The notes: generated by a model not told the origin, from the letters alone. A DNA stretch of 64,000 nucleotides from Tardiphaga sp. vice304 (GCF_007018905.1 NZ_CP041402.1:310001-374000); one strand, 5' to 3'; positions 25,883 through 36,016 are shown, counted from the first letter of the stretch. Made by a program: numbers and translations.

Positions 25883-27046
25883 ATGTCGCTCTATTCCGCG
25901 CCGCCACTGCCGCGCATCCCGCTAATTCCGCAATCGATCCTCAAAGATCACAACGTCGCCTGCATCATCGACACACGCTTTCGTAGTGCCGCTCGATTAC
26001 TTCAGCACCTTTGGCTTCGTGATAGCGCCATTGTCACCGGCGTTCATGTCCGAAAATCCGACGACGGCGACATCGTCATGGACCTCGGTTCAATGCTCGA
26101 AGCAGATGCCGCGCGCTCCGGCCGCAACTTTCTCACCCCCGAAATCCATGCCTTCGTCCGCCACGCCACAATAATGCGGGAGGAAGGTGCCGCGATTGAT
26201 GAGCACCGGCTATTCTACAACGCCTTGAGCTCGACGCCGATGAGTTTCAACGTCTTCGCGCCGCTTGCACTCGATCTCCAGCTCGCCACCGCCGTGTTCC
26301 GCTCGCTGCTTCCTGCCTTCGTTGCAAGCGTCGAGAACATCCGTTTTGAAACCTCGCCCGGCCGCCGCGAAGCGCGTTTCCTTGATGACGGAACTGCGTT
26401 CGACCTGGCAATCGAAGTCCTGACGCCGGATGGCGAAAGCGCCACCGTCTTCATCGAGACCAAATACTCGGAATCAATGGAGGGCCCTGCCGCACGCCTG
26501 CGGGATCGCTACGACGAGGCCGCCCGTCAGGTTCGCCTCTACTCTGAACCGGATGCAGTCATCTTGAGATCCCTTGCCCTCGAGCAGCTCTGGCGTGAAC
26601 ATATGCTCGCGCAGCTCGCTGTCGATCAGGGCGTCACTGACCGGGCTATGTTCGTCGTCATCGGTCCTCGGCTCAATCGCCGCGTCCAGACCGCCTGCCG
26701 CGTGTACAAGAATGAACTGATCCCTGACGATGACCTCGACGCCGATCGCGTCCAGTTTCAGTCGATCACCCTCGAGAAGGTCATAGACACGATCAATGAG
26801 GCCGGCGCCACTGATCTGGCTCGAGCTCTCTGGGCGCGCTATTGCGATTTCGAGCGGGTCTTCCATCTGGCGATGACAGAATACACCCTCCCTGCTTCAT
26901 CGAGCCCCACCACCACCGCCGCCGCTGAAAAAGAAGCGGCCCAGGTCAACAAGCCGCGCCGCCAGCGCAAAGCAGGTTCAATCTCTGCAGTCGGGGTTGC
27001 GTCCTCGACCACGCGGCTTCGTCGGGCGGTGACCTATGGTCAATAA
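25883..27046 (+). CDS. PD-(D/E)XK nuclease-like protein (PGN_0703-type)
   Basis: 387 residues from ATG 25883, with GGAG 8 bp upstream; a GTG at 25865 is in frame. The catalytic core reads D174 (TAFDLAIEVL) and E192-x-K194 (TVFIETKYSE), the D-x(n)-E-x-K pattern of restriction-type endonucleases; residues 195-230 (RLRDRYDEAARQVRLY) are typical of the PGN_0703-like group. The C-terminal 55 residues are disordered and basic. It overlaps the DUF2958 gene by 11 bp. No methylase pairs with it (the nearby methyltransferase is truncated), so a stand-alone or element-processing role is likely. Confidence 0.7.
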   Translation: MSLYSAPPLPRIPLIPQSILKDHNVACIIDTRFRSAARLLQHLWLRDSAIVTGVHVRKSDDGDIVMDLGSMLEADAARSGRNFLTPEIHAFVRHATIMREEGAAIDEHRLFYNALSSTPMSFNVFAPLALDLQLATAVFRSLLPAFVASVENIRFETSPGRREARFLDDGTAFDLAIEVLTPDGESATVFIETKYSESMEGPAARLRDRYDEAARQVRLYSEPDAVILRSLALEQLWREHMLAQLAVDQGVTDRAMFVVIGPRLNRRVQTACRVYKNELIPDDDLDADRVQFQSITLEKVIDTINEAGATDLARALWARYCDFERVFHLAMTEYTLPASSSPTTTAAAEKEAAQVNKPRRQRKAGSISAVGVASSTTRLRRAVTYGQ

Positions 27047-27377
27047 TTCACCCCTGACGGTCACCGACAGCGTCACCCTCCTTGTGAACGCGCTCGATAA
27101 TGAGCGCGATCACTTTCCCGCCGTCAAGCTCTTCACGCCGGACGGCTCGGCGACGTGGTTGCTCACGGAGGTCGACCCTGACGATCCCGACCGTCTCTTT
27201 GGGCTTTGCGACCTAGGTTTGGGCTTTCCTGAGCTCGGGTACGTCAGCCTCCAAGAGCTCATCGAGCTTCGTGGACGGCTGGGTCTGCCCGTCGAACGCG
27301 ATAATTACTTCGTCGCTGATAAGCCGCTCTCGGCATATGTTGAGGACGCTCGGGTCAAGGGTCGGATCGTCGCCTAG
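27036..27377 (+). CDS. DUF2958 family protein
   Basis: 113 residues. Almost the whole length matches DUF2958 as I know it: PAVKLFTPDGSATWLLTEVD, DRLFGLCDLGLGFPELGYVS, LQELIELRGRLGLPVERD and the C-terminal KPLSAYVEDARVKGRI. The family is unknown in function but nearly always on plasmids and integrative elements of proteobacteria, beside topoisomerase, antirestriction and single-strand-binding genes. It overlaps the nuclease gene by 11 bp. A GC-rich hairpin follows at 27384-27410. Confidence 0.88.
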   Translation: MVNNSPLTVTDSVTLLVNALDNERDHFPAVKLFTPDGSATWLLTEVDPDDPDRLFGLCDLGLGFPELGYVSLQELIELRGRLGLPVERDNYFVADKPLSAYVEDARVKGRIVA

Positions 27378-27383
27378 ACCCCC

Positions 27384-27410
27384 AACGGGGCTGCCACCCG
27401 CAGCCCCGTT
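27384..27410 (+). terminator. Hairpin after DUF2958
   Basis: The arms AACGGGGCTG (27384-27393) and CAGCCCCGTT (27401-27410) pair perfectly around a 7-base loop and are followed by CATCTTTA, not a strong T run. It is placed 6 bp after the DUF2958 stop and 20 bp before the next start, so it may be a terminator or attenuator inside the cluster. Confidence 0.6.
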
Positions 27411-27429
27411 CATCTTTAGAGGAATCTGC

Positions 27430-27703
27430 ATGGATTGGTTCGAACGCCTGACCGGCTTCCATGAGAAGGGATATGCCGAAACCCGCGCGAAGCTGCGCGT
27501 CGAAGGACAGGAGCTGATCTCGCTCGTCAACGGCAAGCGCTACAACATCGGCACCTTCGAGCTCGTCTCACTCCAAGAGCTTCGTGACCGTGTCGCCGCT
27601 GCAACCATCCCCCAAGGACATCTACGATCCAGCATTGTCAAAGGCGACATTCGAGACCTTCATCGAATACCTGCCTACGCCGGGGCGCTGATCCAGGTCG
27701 CAA
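27430..27703 (+). pseudogene. Conserved mobile-element protein (MDWFERLTGF family), truncated by IS21
   Basis: ATG 27430 begins MDWFERLTGFHEKGYAETRA, a start I remember from a protein of roughly 300 residues that sits beside DUF2958 on alphaproteobacterial elements. Similarity runs through LISLVNGKRYNIGTFELVSL and IPAYAGALIQVA, then ends at 27703, where the TGT end of an IS21-family element begins; the frame stops at TAG 27706-27708. About two thirds of the expected length is lost. No remainder of the gene is seen beyond the insertion. Confidence 0.65.
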
Positions 27704-28321
<618 letters not shown>

Positions 28322-28429
28322 TGAAAGCCGGAGCAATACTGCCTCACTGAAGCGGCCGATTTGTTTGGCTGCGCCGGAGTAAAACTGCGGCAGTTAGAGT
28401 CCTTTGTCTGGAACGGCAGGGGGCGGGGG

Positions 28430-29929
28430 ATGAAGACAGTGGAGCTTTACGCGCGGGTCCGGCACGCCGTTCTGATCGAGGGGATCAGCGAGCGCGCTGC
28501 GGCAGACCGGTTCGGCATCAACGCCAGGACGGTCTCGAAGATGCTGAAGTTCTCGGTGCCGCCCGGATACGTGCGCAGGAAGCCACCGTTGCGGCCGAAG
28601 CTCGACGAGTTCAGCGGTATTATTGATGCGATTTTGGCGACCGACAAGGACCGGCCGAAGAAGCAGCGGCATACGTCCAAGCGGATTTTCGAGCGGCTCT
28701 GCGACGAGCACGGATTTACGGGCAAAATCACGATCGTGAAGGACTACGTTGCCGGCTGGCGCCAGCGGACGCAGGAAATGTTCGTGCCGCTTGCGCATCC
28801 GCCGGGGCATGCCCAGGCCGACTTCGGCGAAGCGATCGGCATCATCGGCGGCGTCGAGTGCAAGATCCACTTCTTCGCGATGGACTTGCCGCACTCCGAC
28901 GCGATCTTCGTGGTGGGCTATCCGGCGGAGACGACGGAAGCGTTCTGCGACGGGCACGTGCGAGCATTCGCGTTCTTCGACGGCGTGCCGCAGTCGATCC
29001 TGTATGACAACACCAGGATCGCGGTTGCCCGCATTCTCGGCGATGGCAAGCGTCAGCGCACGCGCGTGTTCAGCGAGCTGCAATCGCATTACCTGTTCAC
29101 GGATCGGTTTGGCCGCCCTGGCAAGGGTAACGACAAGGGCAAGGTCGAGGGGCTTGTGGGGTATGCGCGGCGGAACTTCCTGGTGCCGATCCCCGTGTTC
29201 GCTGACTTCGAGGCCTTGAACGGGCATCTTCTGGAGGGGTGCCGGAAGCGCCTTGCGGACCGGCTGCGCGGCCATGACGGCACGATCGGCGAGCGGCTGC
29301 AGCACGATCTCGCCGCGTTCCAGAAGCCGCTGCCGGCGCCCTACGACGCTTGCGACAAGAAGCCGGGCAGCGTCAACTCGCTCTCGCTGGTGCGCTATCG
29401 GCTGAATGACTACTCGGTGCCGACGGCCTATGGGCACCAGAAGGTTCTGGTCCGTGGCTACGTGCACGAGGTCATCATCGCCTGCGGAGCCGAGGTGATT
29501 GCGCGCCATCCCCGCTCCTACGCGCGCGAGGACTTCGTGTTCAATCCGCTGCACTACCTGGCGCTCATCGAGCAGAAAACCAATGCGCTCGACCAGGCAG
29601 CCCCGCTCGCCGATTGGAAGTTGCCCGAGGAGTTCGCGACGCTGCGGCGCCTGCTTGAGGCCCGTATGGGCAGGTCCGGCAAGCGCGAGTTTGTGCAGGT
29701 GCTGCGGCTGATCGAGGTGTTCAAGGTCGACGACGTGGCCGCCGCTGTGCGCGACGCAATCGCGCGCGGTGCGGTCGGCTTCGATGCCGTGAAGCATCTG
29801 GTGCTGTGCCGTATCGAGCGGCGTCCGCCACGCCTCGACATGACGATCTATCCGTATCTGCCCAAAGCGACGGTCGCGACAACATCGGCGCGGTCGTACA
29901 TGGATCTGTTGGCCGGAGTGGCGACATGA
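28430..29929 (+). CDS. istA: IS21-family transposase IstA
   Basis: 499 residues from ATG 28430 (the run GGGGGCGGGGG just before it serves as ribosome site); the frame extends upstream without similarity. The N-terminal HTH is SERAAADRFGINARTVSKML; the DDE core begins HAQADFGEAIGII (first Asp) with ILYDNTRIAV (second Asp) and ends near GKGNDKGKVEGLVGYARRNF (Glu). The C-terminal part includes the Mu-transposase-like beta barrel (YRLNDYSVPTAYGHQKVLV). No lesions are seen. IstA acts with the ATPase IstB. Confidence 0.95.
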   Translation: MKTVELYARVRHAVLIEGISERAAADRFGINARTVSKMLKFSVPPGYVRRKPPLRPKLDEFSGIIDAILATDKDRPKKQRHTSKRIFERLCDEHGFTGKITIVKDYVAGWRQRTQEMFVPLAHPPGHAQADFGEAIGIIGGVECKIHFFAMDLPHSDAIFVVGYPAETTEAFCDGHVRAFAFFDGVPQSILYDNTRIAVARILGDGKRQRTRVFSELQSHYLFTDRFGRPGKGNDKGKVEGLVGYARRNFLVPIPVFADFEALNGHLLEGCRKRLADRLRGHDGTIGERLQHDLAAFQKPLPAPYDACDKKPGSVNSLSLVRYRLNDYSVPTAYGHQKVLVRGYVHEVIIACGAEVIARHPRSYAREDFVFNPLHYLALIEQKTNALDQAAPLADWKLPEEFATLRRLLEARMGRSGKREFVQVLRLIEVFKVDDVAAAVRDAIARGAVGFDAVKHLVLCRIERRPPRLDMTIYPYLPKATVATTSARSYMDLLAGVAT

Positions 29930-30720
29930 CCGACGCGCCGCAGATCCTGCTCGCCCACCATCTGAAGGCGTTGAAGCTGCCGACGTTCCTGCGAGAGTAC
30001 GACAAGGTCGCCCGGCTGTGTGCGGCTGAAGGCGTCGACCATCCGCGTTACCTGATGCGGCTGGCCGAGATGGAGATGATTGATCGCGAGCGACGTATGG
30101 TGGAGCGCCGGATCAAGGCGGCGCGGTTCCCGACCGTTAAAAGCCTCGACAGCTTCGACTTCCTGGCGTTGCCATCGCTGAACAAGATGTTGGTGCTGGA
30201 ACTGGCGCGCTCGGACTACGTCGAGCGGCGCGAAAACATCATTGCTGTCGGCAACAGCGGCACAGGCAAGAGCCACATCGCGCTCGGGCTTGGCTTGGCG
30301 GCCTGCCAGAAGGGTCTATCGGTTGGCTTCATCACGGCGTCGGCTCTGGTCCACGAACTGCTCGAAGCGCGCGACGAAAAACGGCTACTGCGTCTTCAGC
30401 GTCAGCTCGCCGGCTACAAGCTGCTGATCATCGACGAACTCGGCTATGTACCACTCTCTGTGACCGGGGCCGAGCTGCTGTTCGAGGTCTTCAGCCAGCG
30501 CTACGAGCGAGGCAGCACGTTGGTCACGAGCAATCTGCCGTTCGACGAGTGGACGTCCGTGTTCGGCTCCGAGCGGCTCACCGGCGCGCTCCTCGACCGC
30601 CTCACACATCACGTCCATATTCTCGAGATGAACGGCGACAGCTTTAGGCTCGCCGACTCCAGGCGCCGGTCACGCCGAGCGCGGTCAGAACCGCCGGCGG
30701 ACGCGGCCCCTCAGGAATAA
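29926..30720 (+). CDS. istB: IS21 helper ATPase IstB
   Basis: 264 residues. ATG 29926 overlaps the istA stop (ATGA). A DnaC/DnaA-like AAA+ domain carries Walker A VGNSGTGKSH near residue 106, Walker B KLLIIDELGY, sensor-type region TLVTSNLPFDEWTSVFGSERLTGALLDRLTHHVHILEM, and an Arg-rich tail. IstB directs target choice and activates IstA. It is intact, so the element should be active. Confidence 0.95.
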   Translation: MTDAPQILLAHHLKALKLPTFLREYDKVARLCAAEGVDHPRYLMRLAEMEMIDRERRMVERRIKAARFPTVKSLDSFDFLALPSLNKMLVLELARSDYVERRENIIAVGNSGTGKSHIALGLGLAACQKGLSVGFITASALVHELLEARDEKRLLRLQRQLAGYKLLIIDELGYVPLSVTGAELLFEVFSQRYERGSTLVTSNLPFDEWTSVFGSERLTGALLDRLTHHVHILEMNGDSFRLADSRRRSRRARSEPPADAAPQE

Positions 30721-30728
30721 AACGCGAA

Positions 30729-30764
30729 AAGCAAGAAGGCCCCCGATCGGGGGCCTTCTTGCTT
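30729..30764 (+). terminator. Perfect 36-base palindrome after istB
   Basis: An 18-bp perfect arm beginning AAGCAAGAAGGCCCCCGA is mirrored without a spacer, centred at 30746/30747, 8 bp after the istB stop. As RNA it would form a long stable hairpin and probably terminates the istAB transcript, protecting flanking genes; as DNA it could extrude a cruciform. Confidence 0.75.
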
Positions 30765-30781
30765 GCGTCCGTGCTGCACTT

Positions 30782-31069
30782 TTACTCCGGCCACCCGCTG
30801 TAAAATCTCTCCGGCGTTGACATGAGGCTGATCAGATCGGCCTTGTGCTGCAACAGCAGGTGCTCGATATCCCAGGCCTTTTTTTCGAGCCATTCAGGCC
30901 ATTCGAAAGCGTGTCGCGATGAGGGGCCCTCGATCAAGTTGGCTGAGAATGTTTCGAATGCCATCGGGTCTCGCTCGATGGCAAAACTTCCCGTCAGTCC
31001 AGCCTGTAAAAGCCCGAGCGAGAATCCCCCGCAACCCGCGAACAAATCAGCAAAATTAATGCCTTTCAT
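30782..31069 (-). pseudogene. DNA cytosine-5 methyltransferase, N-terminal fragment
   Basis: From ATG 31069 the protein reads MKGINFADLFAGCGGFSLGL, the SAM-binding motif I of C5 methyltransferases, followed by AIERDPMAFETFSANL (motif II with the Glu). It runs on to HKADLISLMSTPERF and is then cut by the right end of the IS21 element at 30822; motif IV (PPCQG) and the target-recognition part are missing. The cognate remainder is not on the other side of the IS. It cannot be active and may mark a lost restriction-modification system. Confidence 0.85.
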
Positions 31070-31295
31070 GTCTGACTGAACACCCTTCAGCTGCGGGCTG
31101 CCCAACGCAGACGCGCCGAATCACAGGAGGCAATTTGGTTCCGGCAATCTCATATCCTAAGTCGCCTCGTTAGCAACATACCATCAGCGAGCCCTCACCG
31201 GAAAACATTTGAATATTGTGGTCAATCGATCTTCCGGCTTGCGAGAGCGACATGATCGAGAACTTGAGCCTCACGCGGATTTGCACCGGCATTAC

Positions 31296-32831
31296 TCAGA
31301 GTTTTAGGGCCGGAATCTTGCAGAGCTCTCGATACAAAGCCTCCGCCGGAAACTCCCCATATGAGTCCCCTACCGACCGACTGCCATGCCCCGTGATTGC
31401 ATCTAGAATGTCCTTCGCTAGTGCATGCCTTCGGCCCAGCGTCTTGATCCGGTGTCGCCATGAGTGGCTTGGGGATAACCGCAGATCAAGCAGTCCTAGC
31501 TGGCGAACGAAACGGCCAATTATTTTCGTGCCGTTGCCTCCGCGCTTTCCAAACTTGTCCGGCGCCAGCTCGGCAAAAAGCGGCCCGGACTTGGCCCGAC
31601 TTGCAAACTTCACGAAGCCGGCCTCAATCAAAGCCGGGTGCACAGGAATGATGCGCTCCGAGCCACTCGTCTTCAGTGAGCCCGCCTCAGGATCGAGCTT
31701 CATGCACCAGATGTCGTCTATCTGCAGGACGTCCTCGGATCGCAATTGGCAGATCTCGGAGACGCGCGCTCCCGAATATGCACCGATCCACGGCACCCAA
31801 CGCCTGACCGGGTCCTTGCTCGCCGAAGCTGCTCGAAGGATCGTCTTGGCCTCTTCGTCCGTGAAGCTTCGTTTCTTCTCACCCTGTTTGCTCTTGACCT
31901 CGAGTGAGACACCTTCGGCCGGATTCGCCGAGATCAGCTTATTTTTGAATCCCCATTCGAAAATGGCACGCATCGGTGCAAGCTTCGCGTCCTGGATCGT
32001 CTTCGGGCGGAGGCCCTCCTCAACCATCGCCGCTTTCCAGGCGACGAAGTTGGTGCCCGTGACCCGACGCGCATCATCATGGCCGAGAAATTTCTCAAGC
32101 TGGTGCATTACCCGCGTCCACTCGTAGACCGTCTTTTCGACTGGTCGACGTTCGGCCGCCCATCCCTTGATCAGGATTTGGAATGGCACAGGCTTTTCAG
32201 ACACCGGGGCGCTAGCGGGCGCGACACTGCTGGGGGAGAAGAAGGAGTTCTCTATCGCCTCGCCATTGGCCAAGCGTTTCAGCGTCAGGCTAGCTCGCTG
32301 CACTGCAGCTGCGATCGCTTTGGCGAGTAACCAGCGGCTATTTTCGTCAACCTTTAGCCCCTGAGAGGCCAAACATTCGTCGGCGCCCCTAAGGCACCGC
32401 CCCTCCATTTCATCCACTCGGGAGGCGTCATTATCCACCTGGAGGAGGAAACTGGCGTCGTAGATTTGTGCAGGAGACGTAGATTTCGGCGGAAGGAATA
32501 GCCGGACACCAAGCTCCGTATCCCATGTGGTTTGGCTACTGGGGTTTTCGCGATACTGGCCCAGCCAGTGATCGTGCACTGCCACTGCCATCTGGTGCGC
32601 TTCACGTTCGCTCAGGGATTTGGGACCGGCCCGCAAGTTCGCCCAACGAGCCTCCAGTTCCGCCAAGGCCTCAGCGTGAAGTCGCTTGGCTTCAACAGGG
32701 TCTCGCGTAAGCAGGCTGCGTTTCTCTTCGCGCTTGCCAACGAGCGCACGCAGGTCTTCCGGAACACCTTTCCGGAGCCAATAGAAACCGCTGTTGGGAT
32801 GCTTCCAGGGACGTGACATTGCAAGGGGCAT
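31296..32831 (-). CDS. int: Tyrosine recombinase (island integrase)
   Basis: 511 residues from ATG 32831 (a second ATG at 32819 is possible). The N-terminus (PWKHPNSGFYWLRKGVPEDLRALVGKREEKRSL) resembles DUF6538 that precedes many integrases; a SAM-like core-binding domain spans about 220-310. The catalytic domain has Arg in YSGARVSEICQLR, HxxR in SHSWRHR, the second His in ITGHGSRSV and the nucleophilic Tyr in VGDSYGEFP. It stands 84 bp from the 3' end of tRNA-Leu and points away from it, the standard geometry for an element integrated into that tRNA gene. It is intact. Confidence 0.92.
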   Translation of the reverse strand: MPLAMSRPWKHPNSGFYWLRKGVPEDLRALVGKREEKRSLLTRDPVEAKRLHAEALAELEARWANLRAGPKSLSEREAHQMAVAVHDHWLGQYRENPSSQTTWDTELGVRLFLPPKSTSPAQIYDASFLLQVDNDASRVDEMEGRCLRGADECLASQGLKVDENSRWLLAKAIAAAVQRASLTLKRLANGEAIENSFFSPSSVAPASAPVSEKPVPFQILIKGWAAERRPVEKTVYEWTRVMHQLEKFLGHDDARRVTGTNFVAWKAAMVEEGLRPKTIQDAKLAPMRAIFEWGFKNKLISANPAEGVSLEVKSKQGEKKRSFTDEEAKTILRAASASKDPVRRWVPWIGAYSGARVSEICQLRSEDVLQIDDIWCMKLDPEAGSLKTSGSERIIPVHPALIEAGFVKFASRAKSGPLFAELAPDKFGKRGGNGTKIIGRFVRQLGLLDLRLSPSHSWRHRIKTLGRRHALAKDILDAITGHGSRSVGDSYGEFPAEALYRELCKIPALKL

Positions 32832-32915
32832 TGTACCAGCCTTTTGTACCAGGCGGGTAGTGCTAAGCCTCTGATCTTGCTAAATCTCTTTCAAACCAAT
32901 GGTTTAAAAGGGGGA

Positions 32916-33002
<87 letters not shown>

Positions 33003-33186
33003 ATGCCCGAGAGCATGGAGCCGGTTAGTAGGGACCCTGAACGCGCTTGTCAAATCGCTTGTCGGGCGGCAAATCCGCTGTACAGGCAGGCGGGGTTGGC
33101 GTATCGCGAAACAGCCTGCTGGCGCCGGGTTTCGGCCGCCTTCCGGGCGGCGATTCGGTTGTTGAAAACGGATTAAGGATACGATC

Positions 33187-34155
33187 ATGGCAGCGCCCAT
33201 CGACACCCTCGTTACGGTTTTCGGCGGCTCCGGCTTCCTCGGCCGCCACGTCGTGCGCGCGCTGGTGAAGCGCGATTACCGGATCCGGGTCGCGGTACGC
33301 CGGCCGGAGATGGCCGGCCACCTGCAGCCGATCGGCCGGGTCGGCCAGATCCACGCCGTGCAGGCCAATCTGCGCTTTCCGGCCTCGATCAAGGCCGCGA
33401 TGCGCGACGCCTCGGTCGTCGTCAACCTGGTCGGCGTGCTTACCGAGGGCGGCAAGCAGACCTTCGATGCCGTGCAGGCCAAGGGCGCCGAAGCGATCGC
33501 CCAGGCCGCCGCCGAGATCGGCGCGCGCATGGTGCATGTCTCGGCGATCGGCGCCGACGCCGATTCCGAGGCCGGCTATGCCCGCGCCAAGGCTAAGGGC
33601 GAAGCGGCCGTGCTGGCCGCGGTGCCCTCGGCCGTGATTTTGCGCCCGTCGGTCGTGTTCGGCCCCGAGGACCAGTTCACCAACCGATTCGCCGGCCTTG
33701 CCCGGATGATGCCAATCGTGCCGGTGTTCGGCGCCGATACCCGGATGCAGCCGGTCTATGTCGGCGATGTCGCCACCGCGGTGGCAGATGCCGTCGACGG
33801 CAAGGCGCAGGCCGGCGCCACCTATGAGCTCGGCGGGCCGGAAGTGCTGACGATGCGGCAGATCATCGAGATAATTCTGGCGACCATCGAGCGCAAGCGC
33901 GTGCTCGTGCCGGTGCCGTTCGGCCTTGCCAAGCTGCAGGCGATGGCGCTGCAATTCGCGCCGGGCGCGCTGAAGCTGACGCCGGACCAGGTCACTATGC
34001 TACGGTCGGACAATGTGGTGTCGGAAGCCGCCAAAGCGGCCGGGCTGACGCTGGAAGGCTTGGGCATCACGCCCGATTCGCTGGAAGCGATCGCCCCGCA
34101 ATATCTGTGGCGCTACCGCGCGACCGGCCAGTTCGCCCATAACGGCACGAATTAA
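33187..34155 (+). CDS. NAD(P)-binding protein, complex I NDUFA9-like (atypical SDR)
   Basis: 322 residues. The N-terminal Rossmann motif is VTVFGGSGFLGRHVVRAL (G-x-x-G-x-x-G). The block VVNLVGVLTEGGKQTFDAVQ, then VHVSAIGADADSEAGYARAKAKGE and ILRPSVVFGPEDQFTNRFA follow the NDUFA9-type branch of extended SDR proteins, in which the catalytic Tyr-x-x-x-Lys is modified (YARAKAKGE). In alphaproteobacteria this gene lies by uppP, as here (convergent, 156 bp apart with a palindromic repeat between). The role is probably redox-cofactor or quinone-related. Confidence 0.85.
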   Translation: MAAPIDTLVTVFGGSGFLGRHVVRALVKRDYRIRVAVRRPEMAGHLQPIGRVGQIHAVQANLRFPASIKAAMRDASVVVNLVGVLTEGGKQTFDAVQAKGAEAIAQAAAEIGARMVHVSAIGADADSEAGYARAKAKGEAAVLAAVPSAVILRPSVVFGPEDQFTNRFAGLARMMPIVPVFGADTRMQPVYVGDVATAVADAVDGKAQAGATYELGGPEVLTMRQIIEIILATIERKRVLVPVPFGLAKLQAMALQFAPGALKLTPDQVTMLRSDNVVSEAAKAAGLTLEGLGITPDSLEAIAPQYLWRYRATGQFAHNGTN

Positions 34156-34172
34156 CACCGGCCTCTCCGAAT

Positions 34173-34292
34173 GTCGTCCCCGCGAACGCGGGGACCCATA
34201 TACGCTGTCGTGCTGGTTAAACGCTGCGGCTGACGTCCGAGTCTATTCTTTCGCTACCGTGGTTATGGGTCCCCGCTTTCGCGGGGGACGAC
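34173..34292. repeat. Dispersed palindromic repeat, copy 1
   Basis: The outer arms GTCGTCCCCGCGAACGCGGG (34173) and the complementary CCCGCTTTCGCGGGGGACGAC (to 34292) enclose about 60 bp, so the whole unit can fold back. Each arm is itself a small palindrome around CCCCGC...GCGGGG. A second copy lies at 36073-36189. It sits between the convergent NDUFA9-like and uppP genes and could act as bidirectional terminator or mRNA stabiliser. Confidence 0.85.
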
Positions 34293-34310
34293 ACGGAGTT
34301 TGTGGCGGGA

Positions 34311-35120
34311 TCAATACCCCAGCGCCAGCGCGATCAGGCCGAGCGTGCCGACGATGACGCGCCACCAGGCGAACAGCGTGAAGCCGTGGCGGGTGACGTA
34401 GCCGAGGAAGCTCTTCACCACGATGATCGCGGTGACGAACGACACCACGAAGCCGATCGCGATGATGACGCCGTGATCCATCGAGAGATCGCCGCGGCTC
34501 TTGTAGAGATCATAGACGAAGGCGCCGGCCATGGTCGGGATCGCCAGGAAAAACGAGAACTCCGCCGCCGCGCGCTTCTCGGCGCCGAGCAGCATCGCGC
34601 CGACGATGGTGGCGCCGGAGCGCGACACGCCGGGGATCATCGCGACGCACTGCGCAAAGCCGATCTTCAGATACATCGGCAGCGGAAAGGTGGTGGCGTC
34701 GTCGTGGACCGGCGCAAGATCGAGCTGGTCGATCCACAGCAGGATCGCGCCGCCGACGATCAGCGAGAAACACACCACCCACGGATTGAACAGATAGCTC
34801 TTGATGTAGCCGCCCATCAAAGCGCCGATGATGGCGGCCGGCAGAAACGCCACCAGCACGCCGATCACGAAGCGGCGGGCCTCCATATTGCCGCGGAACA
34901 GGCCCTGCGCGATATGCCACAACTTGCCGAAATACAGCGCCAGAATGGCCAGGATCGCACCGAGCTGGATCAGCACGGCGAAACTCTTCCAGAAACTGTC
35001 CTCGCCGAGATCGAAGAACCGCTCGGCCAGCAGCAGATGGCCGGTGGAAGACACCGGAAGGAACTCGGTGACACCCTCGACAATGCCGAGAATCACCGCC
35101 CTGATCGCATCAGACATCAT
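34311..35120 (-). CDS. uppP: Undecaprenyl-diphosphatase UppP (BacA)
   Basis: 269 residues, polytopic membrane protein. The two catalytic signatures are present: [17 protein letters not shown] at 15-31 and [14 protein letters not shown] near 160-173. Around eight hydrophobic segments follow. UppP dephosphorylates undecaprenyl diphosphate to recycle the lipid carrier for peptidoglycan; it also underlies bacitracin tolerance. Length and motifs are normal. Confidence 0.97.
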   Translation of the reverse strand: MMSDAIRAVILGIVEGVTEFLPVSSTGHLLLAERFFDLGEDSFWKSFAVLIQLGAILAILALYFGKLWHIAQGLFRGNMEARRFVIGVLVAFLPAAIIGALMGGYIKSYLFNPWVVCFSLIVGGAILLWIDQLDLAPVHDDATTFPLPMYLKIGFAQCVAMIPGVSRSGATIVGAMLLGAEKRAAAEFSFFLAIPTMAGAFVYDLYKSRGDLSMDHGVIIAIGFVVSFVTAIIVVKSFLGYVTRHGFTLFAWWRVIVGTLGLIALALGY

Positions 35121-35323
35121 GCTGTTGGTCCGTTCTGCTGGTCCCCGGCCTCAAAAAGCCGGGTTCTTCTCGCCTATATCCCGCACCGCCGCAATCGCAA
35201 AAAGCCGGCCATCGCGGGTTGCCTCGCTAGCGCGCTTCGCTAGGTTGGCGCGCGCCGGCGGGCTGCCATGCATTGCTCAAAACGAGACGTTTTGTTAACG
35301 ACCGCATAACTATCAAGGCCCTC

Positions 35324-36016
35324 ATGTACACCCTTTACCACCACTCGTTCTGTCCGCAGTCGCGCTTCATCCGCCTTGTCCTCGGCGAGTACGGCCTTGA
35401 CGTGAAGCTGGTGGAAGAACGCGCCTGGGACCGGCGCGAGGCGTTTCTGGCGCTCAATCCGGCTGGAACCCCGCCGGTCCTGCTGACCGACGGCTTTCCG
35501 CCGATTCCGAACGCCGGCATCATCGCCGAATATCTCGACGAGACCCATGGGCCTGCGATGGCCGATCGCCGGCTGCTGCCGGTGGCGATGGAGGAGCGCA
35601 TCGAGGTGCGCCGGCTGATGGCCTGGTTCAACGAAAAATTCTTCGAGGAGGCCTCCGGCCCGCTGGTCAACGAACGCATCTACAAGCGCTTCATGCCCGA
35701 GGAACTCGGCGGCGGCGCGCCGTCGATGGATGTGATTCGCGCAGCCACCGCCAATGTGCGCTATCATCTGGCCTATATTGGCTGGCTGGCGCGGACGCGC
35801 AATTTTCTCGCCGGCGACCGGTTGAGCTATGCGGATCTGGTCGCAGCGGCGCATCTGTCGGCGATCGACTATCTGGGCGATGTGCCATGGAGCGAGGACG
35901 ACGCCGCAAAGGCCTGGTACGCGCGGGTGAAATCCCGCCCGTCGTTCCGTCCGCTGCTCAGCGAGTGGCTGGCCGGCGTGCCGGCGTCGCGGACCTATGT
36001 GGATCTGGATTTCTGA
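35324..36016 (+). CDS. Glutathione S-transferase family protein
   Basis: 230 residues from ATG 35324 (AAGG at 35315-35318); upstream codons to 35273 lack similarity. The thioredoxin-like N-domain MYTLYHHSFCPQSRFIRLVL has a Cys where many GSTs have Ser, and NPAGTPPVLL gives the cis-Pro. The C-terminal helical domain includes RNFLAGDRLSYADLVAAAHL (N-capping box). It lies between uppP and queG in the order usual for this bacterial group. The substrate is unknown. Confidence 0.9.
   Translation: MYTLYHHSFCPQSRFIRLVLGEYGLDVKLVEERAWDRREAFLALNPAGTPPVLLTDGFPPIPNAGIIAEYLDETHGPAMADRRLLPVAMEERIEVRRLMAWFNEKFFEEASGPLVNERIYKRFMPEELGGGAPSMDVIRAATANVRYHLAYIGWLARTRNFLAGDRLSYADLVAAAHLSAIDYLGDVPWSEDDAAKAWYARVKSRPSFRPLLSEWLAGVPASRTYVDLDF

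Noticed and set aside
28394..29797. 467-residue open frame antisense to istA
   Set aside because: istA on the plus strand has full IS21 motifs; the antisense frame has none.
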